In this document: piece after piece, positions 6,345 to 15,598 of the stretch
How the letters are laid out: the number at the start of each line of letters is the position of its first letter
How positions within the stretch are numbered: position 1 is the stretch's first letter
Program-made: the position numbers and the translations under genes
Notes under the pieces: model-generated
What the model saw: the letters and a program-made list of their open reading frames with translations, nothing else
Databases searched by the model: none
Told to the model about the DNA's origin: nothing
DNA from: an uncultured Candidatus Poseidoniales archaeon
GTDB lineage: Archaea > Thermoplasmatota > Poseidoniia > Poseidoniales > Thalassarchaeaceae
Direction of reading: 5' to 3'
Assembly (NCBI GenBank): GCA_902560445.1
Contig: CACELO010000009.1
Span: 1 to 39,304 of the forward strand
Length of the DNA stretch: 39,304 bases

Positions 6345-7841
6345 GTGTCTACAGAGAGTTTTGACCGGGCTCAGCAGTTCGTCATAAGTGGCGACTATGC
6401 TTCGGCAAAATCGGAATATGAGAATCTCATAGATTCTGAATCAGATAATTCCGCCGCTTGGTATGGATTAGGAGTCGTAAATCACACTCTTGGTGATATT
6501 GAGGCGGCGATAGTGGCGTTTGAAAGAGCATTTCTAGTCAACCGCTTTCACGCCCCCACTGCTGCTAATTTAGCATTCTTGTTTTCACAACGTGATTCAT
6601 CCTTAGCAGCCAAATATGCCGCAGCAGCTGTGGAACTAGGATTGGAAAGTGACCTATTACACGCCTTAGCATCGTCCAAAGGTATTTCCACAAACGTAGC
6701 AGAAGAAGAATCGCCAGTAATTATTGCAGAGGCAATTCCTTCTGATTCTGAATCCGTCAATCTAATCAAAGAAGTCACCTTATTAATTGAGAATTTGCAA
6801 TTCCAATCTGCTATGGAAATGATATCACCAGCGTTAGAGGGAGACTATTCTGCCGATCCGATGATGTGGTACTATTGCGGATTATGCCTCCATGAATTAA
6901 ATCTCAGTGAGGACGCAATTCAATCATTGAATTATGGTTTACAATTAGACGCTGACCTAAACATAGCCGCGGAATTGTTATCAAAGATAGAAGAGGATAT
7001 GATAGAGCCGGAAGAAGAAATTACAGAATTCACACCTATCGCGACCGAAGAAGTTCAATACGCAGAATTTGTTCCAGATGAAGAAGAGGAAGAATTAGAA
7101 ATCTCACTTGAAAACACATTGGTCGTTCTGGAAAGAAAAGCAAAGGACGCTACCCAATCCGGCAATCATGCATTGGCAATTCAGACATGGAAGAAAATTA
7201 TCGAAGGAAATGGATCTACATATGATTCATGGACAGGTTTGGCTGAGGCTTTGGAATCAGCAGGTCAAGCAGAGAAGGCGACGCGATGTAGGCAAAAGGC
7301 TCTGGAATTCGAGAAAACTACACCATCTTCTGATGAAGAAATGAGTGTAGACCTTATGACTGCGGCAGAAGATGCGAAATTATCTGTCTCACAGAATAAA
7401 ACGATTGACGAAAGTAGTGTGAATGTAGCTATAGAATGGTATAACAAGGGGCTAACTTTGCTGGGTGAAGATAAGGGAGGTCAGGCATTGAATTGTTTCG
7501 ATAAAGCAATTTCATCAGCCCCTAGAGAAGAAAGAGAGCTTCGTGTAAGATGTCATAATGGACGAGGTCATGCCCTCCATCAATTGGGAGAATTTTTCGA
7601 AAGTATACAATCTTACCACCAAGCTATCTCGATGGACCCTACTATGGTCACTGGTAGAACACTCTACAATATGGGATCGTCATATGCCGCGATGGAACAT
7701 TTCGCTGATGCCGTAAAATGTTTTGAACAGGCATTGAATAGAGAATTGGACGAGGAAGAAATTCGTTTGTGTAAAACCCAAATTAATAGATGCTCGTTAC
7801 TACTGAAAGAACAGAATAAGTCCGCGAAACTTCAATCCTGA
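6345..7841 (+). CDS. TPR-repeat protein
   Basis: A 498-residue soluble protein built of tetratricopeptide repeats. Repeats are seen at about residues 3-100 (with SAAWYGLGVVNHTLGDIEAA), 135-215 (MMWYYCGLCLHELNLSEDAI), 250-305 (YDSWTGLAEALESAGQAEKA) and 365-490 (WYNKGLTLLGEDKGGQALNC and LYNMGSSYAAMEHFADAVKC). A strongly acidic linker of about 35 residues, rich in Glu, separates the second and third groups. TPR arrays are protein-interaction scaffolds; no catalytic domain is attached, so the partner and process are unknown. The start is a GTG at 6345. Its 3' end overlaps the convergent oxidoreductase gene by 10 bases. Confidence 0.85.
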   Translation: MSTESFDRAQQFVISGDYASAKSEYENLIDSESDNSAAWYGLGVVNHTLGDIEAAIVAFERAFLVNRFHAPTAANLAFLFSQRDSSLAAKYAAAAVELGLESDLLHALASSKGISTNVAEEESPVIIAEAIPSDSESVNLIKEVTLLIENLQFQSAMEMISPALEGDYSADPMMWYYCGLCLHELNLSEDAIQSLNYGLQLDADLNIAAELLSKIEEDMIEPEEEITEFTPIATEEVQYAEFVPDEEEEELEISLENTLVVLERKAKDATQSGNHALAIQTWKKIIEGNGSTYDSWTGLAEALESAGQAEKATRCRQKALEFEKTTPSSDEEMSVDLMTAAEDAKLSVSQNKTIDESSVNVAIEWYNKGLTLLGEDKGGQALNCFDKAISSAPREERELRVRCHNGRGHALHQLGEFFESIQSYHQAISMDPTMVTGRTLYNMGSSYAAMEHFADAVKCFEQALNRELDEEEIRLCKTQINRCSLLLKEQNKSAKLQS

Positions 7842-10117
7842 GATTTGCGAACCCTCACTATTACCGATTTACTTGTCGGAGTGTTACTACCAGATGCGGT
7901 TGAATTTAATGGAATTAATTCGTTTGCCTCTGGGAAATATGTCGCAACATTCCCTCTCGGAATATCATATTCGACTAAATACCAATTTAGAGAGGGGCGT
8001 AGTTCCTCTTGGAAAACCGAGGTTAGGTTAACTAAATCCCCGGCACTAAAATTACTTTCTTTAATATCAATTGGATTCATCATTACTATTCTTCTGCCTG
8101 ATTTAATCCCACGGTATCTATCCTCACCTGAATAGACAGTTGTATTGTATTGGTCATGAGACCTTATGGTCATCATCACATATTCATTTTCTTCGGGAGA
8201 CAATCTCGATATATTGTGGAATCTGAAATTGGCCTTTTCAGTTTGTGTATTGAAAGTTAGATTATCCCTGGGTGGGTTGGGTAAATAGAAACCCGCTTTT
8301 GCCCTGACTCGAGAATTGTAATCATTGAATCCTGGTATTGTTTGCTCGATTATATCTCTAATTCGATCATAATCTTCGACTAAATTATTCCAATCTAAAT
8401 CGCTCATAGGTCTTCTAGACTCAAGTGCAGAAGCGATGCCAGCAACAATTGCTACTTCGGACAATAATTCATCTGAAGCTGGCTTCATATGACCTTGAGA
8501 ACTATGCACGATCCCCATTGAATTCTCTACACTAACGAATTGTTTTCCAGTAGTTTGTTCGTCTACTTCAGTCCTACCAAGACAGGGAAGAATAAGTGAT
8601 TTTTTTCCTGTTACCAAATGATTACGATTTAATTTTGTAGAAACGAAAGCAGTTAGTTGACAATTATTCATAGCTTTAGCGATTAATTTGGTATCAGACA
8701 TAGCTGAGAGATAATTACCCCCCATTGCTAAGTATACCTTGGCATTTCCTTCCAACATCGCACGAGCTGCATTTACAGCGTCAAAACCATGCTTATTGGG
8801 CGTTTTTATGCCAGTACTATTTTCTATATTTTGAATAAGGGAAGGACTCGCAATATTGTTGATTCCAACCGTTCGATCCCCTTGCACATTGGAATGGCCT
8901 CTGACGGGACATAATCCTGCGCCTTTCCTACCGATATGCCCACCTAGTAAGTGTGTATTGACCATTTCTTGTATTGTTTCCACTGAATTATGATGTTGTG
9001 TGATTCCCATAGCCCAACAGGTAATGATTGATTTAGATTCATAGACAATTTTCGCAATAGATTCTATCTCTTGGCGGGATATACCACTAATAGATTCTAT
9101 TTGATTCCAATCTACATTTTGGATGGACGCTTTGTAATCCTCAAATCCAGAAGTATGTTCTAAAATGAAATTTTGATCGTAATGGTCGTTCTTTACAAGA
9201 CAATTATTCAGACCGCGGAAAAATGCTATATCTCCATTAATTTTGATTCGAACATGTCTGTCTGAAATCGATTTCCCAGACCCTAGCATTTCGAGCGGAT
9301 TCTGTGGATGTTTGAATTTCTTCATACCGGTTTCAATGAGTGGATTTATGGAAATTATGGAAGCACCGTGCTTCTTGGCATCCCTTAACGCAGTGAGCAT
9401 TCTAGGGTGATTAGTTCCTGGATTTTGACCGACGACTAAAATTAGCGCAGCGGAATTAAAATCATCCAACTTTACTGTTCCTTTACCTATACCAATAGAA
9501 TCAGATAGGGCAAATCCAGAAGATTCGTGACACATATTGGAACAATCTGGTAGGTTATTCGTTCCGAATCCACGAGCCAACAATTGCCAAAGAAATGCTG
9601 CCTCATTACTAGTGCGGCCGGATGTATAGAAAATACTCTGGTCGGGGTTTTCTAGAGAACATAACTCTTCTGCAATCAATTCAAAGGATTCTTTCCAAGA
9701 AATAGGGGTGTAATTATCCATACCCTCATCTAATAGCATTGGGGAAGTCAAACGACCTTGGGAATTTAGCCATTCGTCTGACTTTCTAGATAGTTCCGCC
9801 ACTGAATGTTTCTGGAAGAAATTTGCTGTTATTTTCTTACTTGTCGCTTCATCTGCAACCGCTTTAGCTCCGTTCTCACAAAACTCTGCTATTGTGCGAT
9901 GACCATCTGGGTCCGGCCATGCACAACCGGGACAATCGAATCCACCAAATTTATTGACTTTTGAAAGTGACCTAATTGAGCCGGTTACACCTGACCGTGT
10001 AATGCCGTGTTTTATTGTGGATAGAATAGCAGTAGCCCCAGCTGCCGAAGAGGAAGGTTTTCCAGTAATTGGAGGGGTATCCTCAATCGGAGGAGTCTCG
10101 ATAGTCTCCCTGCTCAC
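7832..10117 (-). CDS. YdeP-type molybdopterin oxidoreductase (formate dehydrogenase alpha-like)
   Basis: A 761-residue Mo/W-bisPGD enzyme of the FdhF/YdeP branch. The N-terminal signature FDCPGCAWPDPDGHR (C62, C65) and EFCENGAKAVADEAT are typical of YdeP proteins, which have a reduced cysteine set compared with true formate dehydrogenases. Cofactor-binding segments include FYTSGRTSNEAAFLWQLLAR, DCSNMCHESSGFALSDSIG, ILVVGQNPGTNHPRML, GRKGAGLCPVRGHSNVQGDR and the C-terminal domain with SHDQYNTTVYSGEDRYRGI. The GTG at 10117 follows an AGGTGGG site. fdhD lies just upstream on the same strand, so the two form an operon, supporting a role that needs a sulfurated Mo cofactor. The substrate is not established: formate oxidation is possible, and some YdeP-like proteins are linked to acid resistance. 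Confidence 0.9.
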   Translation of the reverse strand: MSRETIETPPIEDTPPITGKPSSSAAGATAILSTIKHGITRSGVTGSIRSLSKVNKFGGFDCPGCAWPDPDGHRTIAEFCENGAKAVADEATSKKITANFFQKHSVAELSRKSDEWLNSQGRLTSPMLLDEGMDNYTPISWKESFELIAEELCSLENPDQSIFYTSGRTSNEAAFLWQLLARGFGTNNLPDCSNMCHESSGFALSDSIGIGKGTVKLDDFNSAALILVVGQNPGTNHPRMLTALRDAKKHGASIISINPLIETGMKKFKHPQNPLEMLGSGKSISDRHVRIKINGDIAFFRGLNNCLVKNDHYDQNFILEHTSGFEDYKASIQNVDWNQIESISGISRQEIESIAKIVYESKSIITCWAMGITQHHNSVETIQEMVNTHLLGGHIGRKGAGLCPVRGHSNVQGDRTVGINNIASPSLIQNIENSTGIKTPNKHGFDAVNAARAMLEGNAKVYLAMGGNYLSAMSDTKLIAKAMNNCQLTAFVSTKLNRNHLVTGKKSLILPCLGRTEVDEQTTGKQFVSVENSMGIVHSSQGHMKPASDELLSEVAIVAGIASALESRRPMSDLDWNNLVEDYDRIRDIIEQTIPGFNDYNSRVRAKAGFYLPNPPRDNLTFNTQTEKANFRFHNISRLSPEENEYVMMTIRSHDQYNTTVYSGEDRYRGIKSGRRIVMMNPIDIKESNFSAGDLVNLTSVFQEELRPSLNWYLVEYDIPRGNVATYFPEANELIPLNSTASGSNTPTSKSVIVRVRKSQD

Positions 10118-10182
10118 GACTGACCCACCTACTGATTCTTATTCATTTTGTTGATATATACAATGAATATTGTTCGTATCCG

Positions 10183-10980
10183 CTAGATAATTCGATTAGG
10201 TGCAGAGTGCACAACCATCGATTCGGGTTTTAGGAAGCATACTAGTGTCAAGTTGTATTCTCTAGCAAGTTCTACCGCTAGGGAACTAGCGGCTCCAACA
10301 GATGCCATTATTGGAAAACCCGCTCGGATGGTTTTCTGAACTAATTCAAATGATGAACGGCCAGAAACGTGTAGAATAGAATCTTCAGTATGTAGGCCAC
10401 CATTGCGCACCATATGTCCAATTAGTTTGTCAAGCGCATTGTGTCTACCAACGTCTTCCCTAGATGCAATAACATCTCCATTATTGTCGAATGCCACTGC
10501 CGCATGGGTGCCCCCAGTCAACTCGAATAATGGTTGGATAGAGTTGAGTAACTTCAAATTCTCAGATATTTGACCTGATTTGACTTTGAAAGACTGACTA
10601 AGCTTTTTTGTGTGAATTTGATGTAAATTTGTTAATGATTCTTTACCACAAACACCACATGCCGAAGAAGTAAGTGTTTGCCGACGATGTGAATTTACAT
10701 CGAATTCTAAATTATCTCTTATCTCAACTGAAATTACACCTTTTTCTTCAGACAGTTTATGGATATCGTCGAAATGTTCAATTATCCCCTCGGAGTATAG
10801 AAATCCTACTGTTAGATCTAGATCTTCCCCCGGTGTACGCATGGTAATTCCCAAAGGGTAAGTTACTCCTTTGTGAGTCAATTCCATCGAGAGGGGAGCT
10901 TCGATTGCTAAAGTGTCAACAACACGTTCAGAAACATGATTGGAGATACGAATTACATCAGACTCCCTGGTTCCGGCCAC
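10183..10980 (-). CDS. fdhD: FdhD sulfurtransferase for formate-dehydrogenase-type Mo cofactor
   Basis: A 265-residue FdhD protein. FdhD passes sulfur from a cysteine desulfurase to the molybdenum cofactor, which activates formate dehydrogenases. Visible features are APLSMELTHKGVTYPLGITM, the EDLDLTVGFLYSEGII region, the essential CxxC (C108, C111 in SSACGVCGKESL), GGTHAAVAFDNNGDV and REDVGRHNALDKLIG, followed by VSGRSSFELVQK. Length is typical. The start is GTG 10980. It lies 65 bases upstream of the YdeP-type oxidoreductase on the same strand, which is presumably its client. Confidence 0.94.
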   Translation of the reverse strand: MAGTRESDVIRISNHVSERVVDTLAIEAPLSMELTHKGVTYPLGITMRTPGEDLDLTVGFLYSEGIIEHFDDIHKLSEEKGVISVEIRDNLEFDVNSHRRQTLTSSACGVCGKESLTNLHQIHTKKLSQSFKVKSGQISENLKLLNSIQPLFELTGGTHAAVAFDNNGDVIASREDVGRHNALDKLIGHMVRNGGLHTEDSILHVSGRSSFELVQKTIRAGFPIMASVGAASSLAVELAREYNLTLVCFLKPESMVVHSAPNRII

Positions 10981-11071
10981 GTGTTGGCTAAGAGGACCTA
11001 TTCTATTGGATTGACGGAAGGGGAGTTAAACACAGGAATGGTTGATATATGGGGCTCTCGAGGTTGAGTTC

Positions 11072-11458
11072 GTGTCTCTAATTGAGGGAACTGGCTTCTC
11101 ACTGCCTATTGCGACTATCACTGAACGTGTTGATGTAAACATAGAAGTCACGCCAGCAGCTAGATCAGCAGTAAAATCAGCAATTGGAGAACAGATTGAG
11201 ACTCACGTATTAATCATCAGTGCAAAGGCAGGAGGATGCTCCGGATATCTGTATGATATGGTGGTTGTAGAAAGACCTGAAGAAGAGGGATTCCAAACAA
11301 TCAATATTGACGGAGTCACAATCCTAATTCACGATAACGATAGTGCGTTACTTAACGGATTAAAACTCGATTTCAAGGACTCTCTAATGGGTGGCGGATT
11401 TCACATGGACAATCCAAACGCGGACAGAGCATGTGGTTGCGGACAATCATTCGGCTGA
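11072..11458 (+). CDS. A-type iron-sulfur carrier (IscA/ErpA/HesB family)
   Basis: A 128-residue Fe-S carrier that accepts assembled clusters and hands them to target enzymes. The core starts at VNIEVTPAARSAVKS and contains the three cluster cysteines: C56 in AKAGGCSGYLYDM and C121/C123 in the C-terminal RACGCGQSFG. GGGFHMDNPNA precedes the final pair as in the family. The GTG at 11072 follows GAGGTTGAG (11060-11068); a TTG at 11042 is an in-frame alternative adding 10 residues. The final 28 bases lie close to the YgfZ gene downstream, itself a helper of Fe-S enzyme assembly, so the pair probably acts together. The window has several likely clients (QueE, the MqnC-like enzyme). Confidence 0.92.
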   Translation: MSLIEGTGFSLPIATITERVDVNIEVTPAARSAVKSAIGEQIETHVLIISAKAGGCSGYLYDMVVVERPEEEGFQTINIDGVTILIHDNDSALLNGLKLDFKDSLMGGGFHMDNPNADRACGCGQSFG

Positions 11459-11481
11459 ATTGGTTCATCGGTGGTTGTGCT

Positions 11482-12387
11482 ATGATTCCACCATTAGCAG
11501 ATATTGTAAATATACCAACCGACATAACACTTGTATCTGGTAAAGATGCGAGGACTCATCTCAATAGAATGCTAACTGTAGATGTTTCGAGTGATTCACT
11601 TTTAACTCGAAAAGAGTCTTTTATTTGCGATCTAAATGGTCGAATTTCAACTTACCAATTGCATGTAGATTTAGATGAACAAATCCTATTATTCCATAAT
11701 GATTCAATGTCTGAAATTCTTCGTAAGACACTCACGAGGGGGATTCCCTGGAATGAAGAGATAGAGATTTCAAGTGGCGACGGAGCAGTACAACGAATAC
11801 TAATTTACGGAAAACAGCCCGAAAAGGTTCTTGCCGGGCTTGGCATTAACCAAGCCCAATTACAAAGTGGGCATTGGACTGAGTTTTTGGATACGATGAT
11901 TTCAGTAATTAAAATAGAAGATGAATTTAGTATCTACGAAATGATAATTCCAAGCCGAGATTATTCTGAAATAACCGATTTGTTGCATGTCAATGGTGCC
12001 GGAATTGGAGAGGTACATTCAGCCATAGCACTGCTATCAATTGCCGGTATGATTGATTACTCGATCGATGTTTCTGGCCATATTCCATTTAATTTAGGGC
12101 TACAACGACTTGTAGATCTAAAGAAGGGATGTTACCCCGGGCAAGAGATTCATGCTAGGATGGAAAGTAGAGATGGAATCAAGAAGTCGACTTCCACATT
12201 CAAGACAAATGTGCAAATGCGATTAGGAAAATCAAAATCAACAAATAATGACCAATTGGAAATCATTAGTTCACAACGATTTGGTGATTCATGGATTAAT
12301 CTCTTAATCCATCCAAAAGAAATTTCGCTTAGTTCTGAAATACTTGTTAATACTCCTGAGGGAGAAATTGCCCTCAAGAGCGTTTGA
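11482..12387 (+). CDS. YgfZ/GcvT-like folate-binding protein for Fe-S cluster maintenance
   Basis: A 301-residue protein of the YgfZ (CAF17/IBA57) family, tetrahydrofolate-binding relatives of the glycine-cleavage T protein that aid repair or assembly of certain 4Fe-4S enzymes. The diagnostic YgfZ motif KGCYxGQE is present as LKKGCYPGQEIHARMESR (about residues 214-231). The N-terminal LVSGKDARTHLNRMLTVDV and FICDLNGRISTYQLHV also match the family. The ATG at 11482 gives the expected N-terminus; an upstream in-frame ATG at 11431 is inside the Fe-S carrier gene. It follows that gene by 23 bases. The 3' end overlaps the convergent membrane protein gene by 14 bases. Confidence 0.9.
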   Translation: MIPPLADIVNIPTDITLVSGKDARTHLNRMLTVDVSSDSLLTRKESFICDLNGRISTYQLHVDLDEQILLFHNDSMSEILRKTLTRGIPWNEEIEISSGDGAVQRILIYGKQPEKVLAGLGINQAQLQSGHWTEFLDTMISVIKIEDEFSIYEMIIPSRDYSEITDLLHVNGAGIGEVHSAIALLSIAGMIDYSIDVSGHIPFNLGLQRLVDLKKGCYPGQEIHARMESRDGIKKSTSTFKTNVQMRLGKSKSTNNDQLEIISSQRFGDSWINLLIHPKEISLSSEILVNTPEGEIALKSV

Positions 12388-13459
12388 GTTTATCCAAGTC
12401 GTTAATGTTGATTTTTTCACCTTGTTCGACCCATTGCCTAAGGGTCATTAATCTAGATATTTTCAGCATACCTAGATTACGGGTAAACAAGTATAATTGT
12501 GGTTCGAATTCATCAATCATTTGGTTTTGGAATTTCACCCTAACAGCCTCAGCCCTAGATCTAAAGAATGATATTTCTACTGCAACACCAATCATAGTAG
12601 CAGTGTATAAAACTAGCAAAATAGCTAGAGAAAATATCACTGGATCGCCGAACATTTCGCCTGAACGTAATTCTGTACCATAGAAAATTTGTCTCGAGAT
12701 CAAGAATATTAAACCAACTCCGACCCAGGGTCCAAGCATATCCTCTACGAAAGTACCCATAGGTAGCAGTCTTCTATTCCCAGTATCTGCAAATACCATG
12801 GTACTCAATGTACCAGCCCTTATGATTGAAATAAATGCTACAAGGATAATGTACACTGCGCCAGAAACAATCAATACTGATTGCGTATCAATTGGAAGAT
12901 AACTTACAATTAGGAATGCAAATAAACCCAAAAATACTGTAATTGGCATCCTATTGATTGATGATAATACAGGATCTGGATTTTTTAGGCCGTCTTCCAC
13001 TCTAGGTATACCAATAATTTCCCATCTGGTGAGTTTTTGGACTGTGATTCCAATCCATAATAAAACCCTTTTTTCGATTAGAAGCCATTCAAAAAACCAT
13101 AAAATTGGCATTAGAGGAATTGTTAACAAAGCCGCAAATAGTCCAAGTAATGGCCATACTACAAGGCCTGGCATTAAGAGGAAATGTTTCACGCGCATTG
13201 GAAACAATAAGTCCGATTCTATTCGAGATTGTCTTTCAGGGTCTATGTTGACAATCCTAGCCTCAGCATCTAATTCCTTTCTAAACCGGCTAAGTGGTAG
13301 CCCGGCGTCTAGAACTAATCTGACCTTTTCCCTATAGTGGACGTGTTCCGGTTCTGTACCTACCCACCATTTCCAACCTAATGACAATGGAATCGCAAGA
13401 AAAACGGGTGTAAGTAGTATCAGTATAGCGGTAATAAGTGATTCCAGCGAAGCCGCCAT
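12374..13459 (-). CDS. Multispan membrane protein of unknown function
   Basis: A 361-residue protein with about six or seven hydrophobic segments: near 8-30 (AILILLTPVFLAIPLSLG), 92-125 (a long hydrophobic pair), 173-195 (VFLGLFAFLIVSYL), 198-215 (VLIVSGAVYIILVAFISI), 245-260 (VGVGLIFLISRQIF) and 275-300 (FSLAILLVLYTATMIGVAV). A cytoplasmic-looking charged loop (about 36-85: HYREKVRLVLDAGLPLSRFR) follows the first segment, and the C-terminal 60 residues are soluble and charged (SRAEAVRVKFQNQM). I see no transporter or enzyme signature. The gene is single, divergent from the SerA-like gene and convergent with YgfZ, so context gives little. Confidence 0.75.
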   Translation of the reverse strand: MAASLESLITAILILLTPVFLAIPLSLGWKWWVGTEPEHVHYREKVRLVLDAGLPLSRFRKELDAEARIVNIDPERQSRIESDLLFPMRVKHFLLMPGLVVWPLLGLFAALLTIPLMPILWFFEWLLIEKRVLLWIGITVQKLTRWEIIGIPRVEDGLKNPDPVLSSINRMPITVFLGLFAFLIVSYLPIDTQSVLIVSGAVYIILVAFISIIRAGTLSTMVFADTGNRRLLPMGTFVEDMLGPWVGVGLIFLISRQIFYGTELRSGEMFGDPVIFSLAILLVLYTATMIGVAVEISFFRSRAEAVRVKFQNQMIDEFEPQLYLFTRNLGMLKISRLMTLRQWVEQGEKININDLDKLKRS

Positions 13460-13571
13460 GTAATCGACGGAGCGAAATTACATCAAGAAACGCGCGGTTC
13501 CATTTTCTAAAAAAGTGCCAAATGTATTGAAATCGCCTTTAGCCGAATATCAGGGACACTTTCGATAACAA

Positions 13572-14570
13572 ATGTTCATCACTTTGTCATCAACGCATCT
13601 TACCGTGGGTAGGGTAGCAGTAACAGATGGTATGGATTCAGTAGCGGTTAACAAACTCCTAACCGCTGGATATGACGTAATCGAGCGACATTACACGAAA
13701 GATGAGTTACTCTCTGGAGCATTGTCTGACTTTGACGCAGTTATTGTCCGGAGTGCTACCAAACTAACTTCTGAGGTAATTTCCAAATGCGATAATTTAT
13801 CGTTCATAGGAAGAGCGGGAGTGGGAGTAGACAATATCGATTTACGAGCAGCATCTTCACGTGAGATTGTTGTATGCAATACACCCCAATCATCTACAAA
13901 CAGTGTCGTCGAACTTACAATAGGTCATTTATTGGCATCATGCAGACATGTAACTAGAGGTGATCGTGGACTTCGGGCAGGATTGTGGGAAAAAAAACAA
14001 TTGAAAGGAACGGAACTTAGTGGTAAGAGATTGGGCTTAGTGGGTTTTGGTAGGATTGCCCAAGGAGTGGCTACCGTGGCTACAGCAATGGGGATGGAAT
14101 GCCATGCCTACGATCCCTACCTTCCTTCAAACATTGCAAGTAAATTTGACTGTACTATGCACGATGATGTAGATTCGATTTTCCGCTTGTGCACTCATAT
14201 CTCAATCCACTGTAATCTTACCGAAGAAACGCACCATCTAGTTAATGGAGAAAGAATAGCCATGATGCCGACATCGGCTCCAAATGGTGTTAATTGTGGT
14301 AACCATATTGTAAATTGTGCTAGAGGCGGAATCGTAGATGAGGGCGCAGTCCTCGATCACTTAGTGTCTGGAGATTTAACCAGTGCTGCTCTAGATGTGT
14401 TCGAAGTTGAGCCCGCCTTAGACAACCCCCTACTGCAGCATCCGAATTTTCATGGAACTCCACACATTGGAGCAGCAACGCTCGAAGCACAAGCGAGAAT
14501 CGGTGATGAAATGGTCACACTAATACTAGACCATTTTGACGGTAAAAGGCCCCATTCCGCTTTGAATTAA
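13572..14570 (+). CDS. serA: D-3-phosphoglycerate dehydrogenase-like 2-hydroxyacid dehydrogenase
   Basis: A 332-residue NAD-dependent D-isomer 2-hydroxyacid dehydrogenase, most like the short SerA form without an ACT regulatory domain. The NAD site GKRLGLVGFGRIAQG (151-165) and catalytic residues R251 (NCARGGIVDE), E280 (EVEP) and H298 (GTPHIGAAT) are all present. GRAGVGVDNIDL and TPQSSTNSVVELT fit SerA. This enzyme oxidises 3-phosphoglycerate as the first step of serine synthesis. A small insertion (PTSAPNGVNCGN) precedes the catalytic Arg strand. The start is uncertain: ATG 13572 has no clear ribosome site, and GTG 13605 would start closer to the usual N-terminus. Other 2-hydroxyacid substrates are possible. 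Confidence 0.85.
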   Translation: MFITLSSTHLTVGRVAVTDGMDSVAVNKLLTAGYDVIERHYTKDELLSGALSDFDAVIVRSATKLTSEVISKCDNLSFIGRAGVGVDNIDLRAASSREIVVCNTPQSSTNSVVELTIGHLLASCRHVTRGDRGLRAGLWEKKQLKGTELSGKRLGLVGFGRIAQGVATVATAMGMECHAYDPYLPSNIASKFDCTMHDDVDSIFRLCTHISIHCNLTEETHHLVNGERIAMMPTSAPNGVNCGNHIVNCARGGIVDEGAVLDHLVSGDLTSAALDVFEVEPALDNPLLQHPNFHGTPHIGAATLEAQARIGDEMVTLILDHFDGKRPHSALN

Positions 14571-14608
14571 GCCGGTAGGTTCTTCGCTAGAATAAGATAG
14601 TCAATAAC

Positions 14609-15598
14609 ATGAAAGCATTTGTCACTGGGGGCAGTGGCCATGTGGGTGGTAATTTAGTTCGGGAATTAATTTCGAGAGGATACGAGGTAGATTGTTTGGT
14701 TCGCTCAGATACTAGAGCATTAGATAATCTAGATGTCAGTTATGTAAATGGAGATATGTTAAATCCTCTAGAAATGTCCACGCTCATGGCAGACTCAGAT
14801 GTGGTATTTCATTCCGCAGCCTTCGTAGCAGTGGAAAAAATCCAAGAGGATTTGATGAGGAAAATCAATGTTGAGGGGACTAGGTCAATCGCTACAGCGG
14901 CAATTGAATCTGGGGTTAAAAAATTAGTATATTTTTCTAGCGTCCACGCATTCGAACAACATCCAACTTCCGAACCCTTAGTTGAGTCTAGACCACTAGT
15001 GACGGATCCAAAAGCCTTGCCATATGATAGGACTAAGGCGGAGGCACAAAAAATAGCCTTAGGCGCCCGTGAACAAGGATTAGCAGTCAATGTTGTACAC
15101 CCCACTGGGATAATTGGACCTTATGATTTCAAACCCAGTAGAATGGGTAAGGTACTGCAAGACATTGCCAACAGAAAGATGCCCTTCGCAATCAATAATG
15201 GATTCAATTGGGTTGATGTTCGTGATGTGGCTAAGAGTGCGGTAAACTGCGTAGATAGAGGAATTGATGGTCAAAATTACATCATACCGGGGCATTGGGC
15301 TTCGATGCCGAATTTATCATCATTGGTTAAGCGAATTACCGGGAGACGAACTCACTTGCTTACAGTTCCGTTTTGGATGGGCTACCTTGCATTACCATTT
15401 GCATCAATTAATTCAAAAATCACAGGAAAAAGGCCTAGTTTTAGCAAAGGAAGTTTGCAAGCATTAGCAATTCAATGTAGAGATATCCCTGGTAATTTAG
15501 CACGAGAACACTTAGGGCATAATCCACGACTGTTAGAGGATACTATATCCGATACTGTTTCTTGGTTTATTGATAAAAATAAGGTAGTGGATAAATGA
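14609..15598 (+). CDS. NAD(P)-dependent extended SDR (epimerase / 3-beta-HSD-like)
   Basis: A 329-residue extended short-chain dehydrogenase/reductase. The nucleotide-binding motif GGSGHVGG (7-14) and the catalytic pair Y139 and K143 (PYDRTKAEAQ), with Ser at 110-111 (VYFSSVHAF), are intact. VVHPTGIIGPYDFKPSRMG and NWVDVRDVAKSAV match the dihydroflavonol-reductase and 3-beta-hydroxysteroid-dehydrogenase branch rather than sugar epimerases. Its last 4 bases overlap the start of a steroid-5-alpha-reductase-like gene, so the two are translationally coupled and probably act on the same lipid or isoprenoid. The substrate cannot be told from sequence. The ATG at 14609 puts the glycine motif at the normal position. 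Confidence 0.85.
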   Translation: MKAFVTGGSGHVGGNLVRELISRGYEVDCLVRSDTRALDNLDVSYVNGDMLNPLEMSTLMADSDVVFHSAAFVAVEKIQEDLMRKINVEGTRSIATAAIESGVKKLVYFSSVHAFEQHPTSEPLVESRPLVTDPKALPYDRTKAEAQKIALGAREQGLAVNVVHPTGIIGPYDFKPSRMGKVLQDIANRKMPFAINNGFNWVDVRDVAKSAVNCVDRGIDGQNYIIPGHWASMPNLSSLVKRITGRRTHLLTVPFWMGYLALPFASINSKITGKRPSFSKGSLQALAIQCRDIPGNLAREHLGHNPRLLEDTISDTVSWFIDKNKVVDK

